Below, in pieces: positions 38,754-64,000 of a stretch of DNA of 64,000 nt (within the stretch, counting starts at the first letter, position 1; the number at the start of each line of letters is the position of its first letter). The stretch is from positions 33,568,401 to 33,632,400 of the forward strand of contig NC_087249.1 of assembly GCF_037042905.1 (NCBI RefSeq), in the 5' to 3' direction. A program made the translations under genes and the position numbers. Below the pieces are notes generated by a model. That model made no database searches and was not told the DNA's origin. It worked only from the letters and a program-made list of their open reading frames with translations. The stretch comes from Lytechinus pictus. Lineage: Eukaryota; Echinodermata; Echinoidea; Temnopleuroida; Toxopneustidae.

Positions 38754-41700
38754 CTAGTTTCAGAAGGAAAAGATATTTTAAAAATGGAAGCGTTACTGAA
38801 TTGCAGAAATTATTCAATTTCGCCTATCATTGTTACATGGACTGTTAAATTGATCACATAATAGGTTCCCGGAATAGGTTGAATTTGTTTTCTTCTCTTT
38901 TTTGTTATCCCCTATTTCCAACGTTAGCATCTTCCTTTTCATATTCTTCTCTTGCAGCTTTTTTAACTTCCTTTTTCTAATCTTTTTATCCCTTCTTTTT
39001 TATAATTATAACTAAATAATTTTTCTCAAGTTCTCCTGACCCTGATTCTCCCCCTGGGTCGGGATCCTCCTCCACCTCCTCTTCTTTAACTTTTTCTCCA
39101 AGCTGCTATTTCTTCTTTTCCACGTATTTAAGGCTCAAGGAATGTGGATATAATTCAGACTATATATCTAGCAGGGTCTGTTATAAGTGTTAAAGTATGA
39201 TATCGAGGCATATCTTCTCTGACTTCCACTCTCCTTCTCCAGGCTGGAGTCCAGCTTCCCCTTCTTATTTCAGCTCAGTTTCTTTCAAAATTATCCCATC
39301 GTTTTTTTTTTCTTGTCTCCCAATGTAAGTGAATACGGGGAGGAGAGCCGCGCCGTGGAATTGTGGATGCATTCCGTGGTAAAGCAATTTACAGGAAGGA
39401 AAGGGTGATGATGATGATCGTCATCATGGTCATGATTAATCTTGACGTCTGCTACCCGCCCATAAACTACTTCCAATTATTAAGTTTACCATTATATCTC
39501 TTCAAACCGTTCGATCACTAGCTGACTCAGTCATCACGATATCATTAGTAAGAAATGCTTACCTTAATTAACCAACTTCGCAAAAGGACGAGGTGTAGCT
39601 GTTTAAATCACAGCAATTCAGTCACTCCCCTTGGTGTCTCTTCCAGTAGGCCAGCAGTGCAGTCTATGGGAGTGGATAGGACACCGGCATTCGGAAACTT
39701 TGCGAGCGGTTCTTCCAGTATCGCGAGCAAACAAATTAGCATCGCAAGGGCTTCGCGATCCAACTGCGCTCGCTATTCGACGAATTTACCCGCATTAGAT
39801 TACAAGTGACCAATCAGCGCACACGTTTGACATAAACTTTGCATTGCACCTGTGCGGTCAATTTGCAAATGAACGCATGGATGCATTCGGGTATTGTAGT
39901 TCAATAGACAGGTGCTCGCTCCGAATAGTCGACCCACTTACGATACTTGTCAATCATACTCATTAATGCTAGTACTACATTCAGCCCGACATTCAAGTTT
40001 ATGTGGTGTATGATGGATTTTTCCTTGGGGATTGTTGACGATTGATTTATTTTTCTTGCTATTAAAATAATTCATATAATACATATTCGTATTAGTTTTT
40101 ACAGGGGGCCAACGCCAATTAAGCCCGGCAATTAAGCTCTGCTTTTTAGTTCTTCATCGAATCCCTCCGTTTCATGTTACTTGCGCCGCGGAACGGTTTT
40201 CAAAGTGGGGGCTAAGCCAAAGTGTGTGTGGGGGGGGGGGCTGACCACGCAAAAAATCACAATCACGGTCATTTATACGTTTTTGTACACGGTTTTGGAA
40301 GGAAAAAAGTGCCCCCCCCCCCGCTTCCGCAGCCCCTGTATTATCATGGAGGTATAAATTGAAAGGGCCCGGAGTGACAATGAAATGCAAATTAATTAAT
40401 TCATTCATGTAGCTTTCGATTTATAAAGAAGCACAAAATAATACACAGGTGAACTGTTGTTTTTGGTGGCGACTTGTGATGCCGCCAGTTTCAAGGGAAA
40501 ACTGCAAATTAGAAATAGATCATTGCAAACGCCTTCCAATTTTATTTGATCACAAATGTGGATATTAAACACATGATGAAACGAAATATTCTTCAAAGCC
40601 TTTATATCATATCCTGAAATTGGGCGAAATATCGTATGATTACAGTTTCGAAATGTGAAAAAAAAACTCAGACTTTGACACTTTTTAAGTCAACATTTTA
40701 CCCCGCATTTGACAAAATTTTCACAAAAAGGTTAGAATTAGTTTAAGGGAATATACCCATTTGTGATCACAGTTGCGCCTATATGCGCCCAGCAGTCGAG
40801 TAATTTCAAATCAAATTTCAAATAAAAATTGCAACATTTATTTTTGCATTCCCCCGCAAAAAATTAGCAATGTGTCTGCTCATAATATCCGACCAGACGC
40901 AGCGAAAAGTAACTATCATTACAAAAGCATATTTCCTATAGACCAGTTCGTAGTTCGGTCAAATGACCTTTCATTTATTTCAATATGATAGGCAGATTTC
41001 AAAGCAGGATATAACATGCATGCCTTACATAGCAGGATGAAGAAATTGAATTATACCAGGTGACTAGAATAACACACCATTGAAGACCCCATGAAGGTAT
41101 TTGTTGCACTTCTACTTTGAATGCATATTATGTTGTACAATGTACATGGCAAACTGCAGTGAAATACCAGTCGTGGACGCATATTTGTTCTTTGTGGATG
41201 CAAATGAAAAACACAATTGAAACGAATATATGAATAATCAAGACACCAAAGTTGGTGCTTATCTCATTAAATTTTAAACCACCATGCCACTTTAGTACAA
41301 ATGACCTTTCTCTGATCATGCGCAGAATGGAACTACGAACTGGCTTAATGCGATGACCAGTAAGACCGTGGTTAGGTAGGACCTTTTGTCTACAATCTAC
41401 AAGAAAAAGCCACAAGCCTGACATATTTTATACCCGTGGCATCAAACGTGGGTTTATAAATGAAACGAGTGAGATGATGCTCCTTCCTTTTTTACCTCCA
41501 TGGATTTGGGGATAGCTCATTGCATAAACTTGCTCATCGGGAAAACTTTGTCAAGAACCCACTAAATGAATACAATTGAATTATTTTTTTAAGTCGAGAT
41601 ATAGAAACCCTTATAAATATTACAAAGCCCATAACCTGTATGCCTTACATAAGTAATATCTTAGTTCTGTGAATGTAAAATTGGCAACATACCATCAGAG

Positions 41701-42050
41701 ATGTTCAAGTACTTGTTTGCAAGCTATACTTAAGAAATTGTTAATTTTAGCTTTTAAAGCATTAATTTATAATTTCTATGCTTTTTTGATAAATTGTTAT
41801 CAATGAACATCTGAAGAAAAAAAAATCTTTCACACCCCCTCCACCTCTGTCTGCCCCCTCTCTCTCTTTCCTGTTATATACCAATATTCCACCCTAATTC
41901 CTACCCACCAATCCATCTCCCCTCTACATATCTCTCATAAACACATAACCATACCAATCTCAGTCTCTTCCAACCCCCCCCCCCCCCCCCCATATATAGG
42001 CAATCACGAATCGCCAAAATCTTGAACAACAAATCTAAAAACATTGGACT
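38754..42050. other. Upstream region of the EGF gene / intergenic
   Basis: A minus-strand donor candidate (AAG|gtaagc at 39563) could end a 5' non-coding exon, which would pair with the acceptor at 38754, but this is inferred. From 39.8 to 42.0 kb I see no exon. G/C runs lie near 40230, 40310 and 41975, and a CT-rich tract spans 41840-41960. Confidence 0.4.
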
Positions 42051-44735
42051 TTCATTCTGATTATTTCTTTGACAAAAACATCAAGCCTTTTATTGACTCA
42101 TCATTCATACAGAAATACAACAAAAAGTAGCATCTCCTTCAAGAGCCTAAACTAATACTTTCATTTAAATGTATTATTTATCATTATCACTGCCAATGCC
42201 ATGTGCAGAAATTCACTCTTATGAACTGAACTGGCAATCTTTTAAAATTTATTTAACAGTATTTCTTCCACACACAATTTCCATCAAGCTTTTCATTGGT
42301 TTGCTTCATATAAATACAATCATGTACAACAAAATATAATTACTTGTTTTCCATACAATAGATATGAAATAAGTTAATCTAGTATGATCTGTTTATCTTT
42401 AAGCATTTTTTAATATGTAATTGTCCTTTAGCAGATAATATACTCAGGGAAAGCAAATCAATTTGCTTTTCTAGGGATGATACTAACACCCCTAACACAT
42501 TCTGCTTATAACCTGTATAACAAAATTTAAGAAGAGTGGTTTTATAAACATTCTCTCAATCCAAATATGCCATCCAGAGAGCATCATAGCTAGAAAAAAT
42601 ATGGTCATCATGCAACGATGTGTACATTTCATTTTCCACAACCCCTTTCTCCAGAATTTGTGAAGAAAAACTGTGATTTATTACTAATCAATTTGTCTGC
42701 TAAACCTTGCATCGTGTCCTTGCATTTCCCGTATTATACCAACATAATTGTACTAAGAAGTGGTTTGTAGTCATTTGAAACCAGTCTAAGCAACAAAGAA
42801 ATGCTTGACGCAGGCTTTGAGGGCCACTGGGTTTATTTCTTTTTTAGATTCATAATTCCCTTCTTCACTGTGCAAACACAGTATAATATAAGGTGAACGC
42901 ACTACATAGATCTATTTGACTCTTTGTGCGCTGGACCATGAACCCCTCTGTGCTGGATTATTTTCAGGGAGGGAAACAACGCAGTTTGCTTGAGCGGGAA
43001 ATGCGAAGTTCGCGCAACACCGACTGTGCATTGGTGCGAAGTACGCATGGAAAGGGTTAAATGTAAATTGATGCTGTAAAATCTTTTCTCCATGTCGAGA
43101 GAAATATGATGGTTCCACTTTTATTTGAATTCATACCTGACCGGGAAGGAATGCTGTAAATATTCCTTCTCAAATTCACATTTAAAATTCAATGCTTAGA
43201 CATACACCACTTTATTCAAGTATATTCACAATTACAAGAGGTAAAGCTTTTTTATTTGGGCCTTTATTATCAAACATGTATAGATTTCATCTCTTGCCCT
43301 ATTTGATCTGACACAAGTCAACATTTAGATATGAAAAATATCCATTACATGCCATGTTGCCATAAAACATACATAATTTATCGTTTTGAACTTTTTCTAG
43401 ATCTTTCTTGCGGATTGATATTTTTTACACCTTGATAGACTTCACTTTTCCAACACTGGGATAACTGTATGTTGTATTACCATGTGTTAACAGGAGCTGG
43501 CTACACAAACAATAAGGTGCTTATTTGACTATGCACAAAACATCCAAAGTGACTCATCAGTCAGTGCATAGTGTCTCCAATATACAAGTATGAATGCCAT
43601 ATTTAAACGCCTGTACATGTGCTTCTGTTCCCTTGAACATTTGGTTGGCATGAACAAGAATATATAATCACATTCATTCATCATTATTTACAGAAGTAAT
43701 AGAATCATCTGATCACATGAAATATCTTTAATACATATTTATTATGATCACCACATTTGAACTATTTTCACAAACATATTTTGCCTGTGTTGACATACAA
43801 GTTTACATAGTGGCTCGACTAAGCACCAACTCTGCTCAGAAACTCTACAATATTTTAAGTCTTCTCAAAGCTTGATTTGGTAGTTGAGGAGACATTGCTT
43901 TATAAATAAATAATTAATTCCAAGGATGTTTAATACAATCACGTAAAGAGGCTTATAAAGTATAACAAGAGGTAACAAACATACATCTTGTGCCAAAACC
44001 ATTGCTTTAATATGATGTTAAAATGTAATGTAAGAATATTAAGAGTCTATATTAAACATGAAATAAATGGTGAAGAAAAAAAGAATTTGTAAACCAAAAA
44101 TAAAGGAAAAACCTCCATGGAATATATAGCAAGATATAATTTATGCAAAATGTAATCACATACATTATTCACAAATAGCAAGTAATAAAGCTTCTCGCAT
44201 CTTGAGCCTTACCACCTGCACATTGTAATGCTATACAACTTGATTCACAATAGAAAAAAAAAACATTTCTGAGGAAAACATAAAAACATTTATTGCAGCA
44301 AGAAATAAAACAAATGAACTGCTTTTCATAAATTCACAGTATGTGGACGATTGAGTATAGAACACAGAAAAGTCAAATGTACTCTTCTTAAACATCGCAT
44401 CTTGCCATCCAAAACACTTTGGCAAACATACCTATGACTCCAACTGTCAATACATATCAATAATGGTTGGGGAAAGTGAATATTCTAAAATGTCCGTTAC
44501 AGTATGAGAAAACAGTCGATTCAAACACTGTATGAAGGGAGATTGGAAACTTTCTGAGTAACAATAATTTCATCCAAGATGTATTACAGACGGAATTTAA
44601 CACTAAATAGGACAATGATGCATGGTATTCATTTCTTCTGGGCTTCAACAAAATCAAGACCGATGTATAATCTCCATCACAATGGTGAAAAATTAACACA
44701 AAAATTGATACCAACAATAGCACTACGGGTTATCA
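42051..44735 (-). other. Probable 3' UTR of HSPA4 and downstream DNA
   Basis: AT-rich DNA follows the HSPA4 stop without exons. Minus-strand AATAAA signals (TTTATT on this strand) occur near 42089-42094, among others closer to the stop such as 44286. The length of the UTR is therefore uncertain. Confidence 0.45.
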
Positions 44736-63777
<19,042 letters not shown>

Positions 63778-64000
63778 CTGTATTCCGATAGACACAGATT
63801 CAACTTGAACTATACTTAAAACACTCTTATTAATACATTTTAAATACATAATCTGATACATTGTCTGGTGAAGTTGACAAGAGACACTGTCAAAACTACA
63901 AGATATTAATGATTGATAATATTGTGTCTTTGTGAGAGAAACTAAACTTTCTCATTACAGTGAACTCACTTATTTGTTGTAACTGATTCTTTGTATGATT

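Overview
This is a stretch of AT-rich animal nuclear DNA with long introns and many short transposons, most likely from a sea urchin (echinoid). The grounds are spliced genes with GT-AG introns, echinoderm-style repeat content (many MITE-like inverted-repeat elements, long G/C runs, TGTACATG-rich introns), and an HSP110-family gene whose best-known echinoid member is the 97-kDa heat-shock protein first reported as an egg sperm receptor. The species call is inference.

Layout. (1) 1-7.6 kb: intergenic, with a short RecQ-like helicase fragment on the minus strand at the left edge, two hAT-type non-autonomous elements and degenerate tandem repeats. (2) 7.68-22.87 kb, plus strand: a complete seven-exon ribose-phosphate pyrophosphokinase (PRPS) gene whose introns hold several MITEs. 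(3) 22.9-29.2 kb: intergenic or untranslated DNA with MITEs. (4) 29.19-38.75 kb, minus strand: a four-coding-exon gene for a 124-residue secreted cysteine-rich protein with one EGF module. (5) 38.75-44.7 kb: spacer plus the probable 3' UTR of the next gene. (6) 44.74-63.78 kb, minus strand: the last twelve coding exons of an HSPA4/HSP110 chaperone gene. Its ATPase-domain 5' exons lie beyond the right edge.

The most interesting signal is in the HSPA4 introns. Four separate introns each carry one copy of a sharply bounded ~258-bp sequence, all in the same orientation. Read in the host-gene sense, each copy starts GCAA + AUGAUGUU (box C-like) and ends CUGA + UUGC (box D plus a terminal stem). 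An internal CUGA, a degenerate C' and a long hairpin lie between them. This looks like an unusually long intron-encoded box C/D snoRNA-like family, one copy per intron, in a chaperone host gene.

The other notable layer is mobile DNA. There are hAT elements with clear 8-bp target duplications, two piggyBac-type TTAA elements (one with another transposon nested inside), three copies of a GTCTCACCTGCAT-ended element carrying repeated perfect DR1 nuclear-receptor motifs, TA-flanked Tc1/mariner-type MITEs and a dead LINE tail. The three protein genes have no evident functional link to each other.
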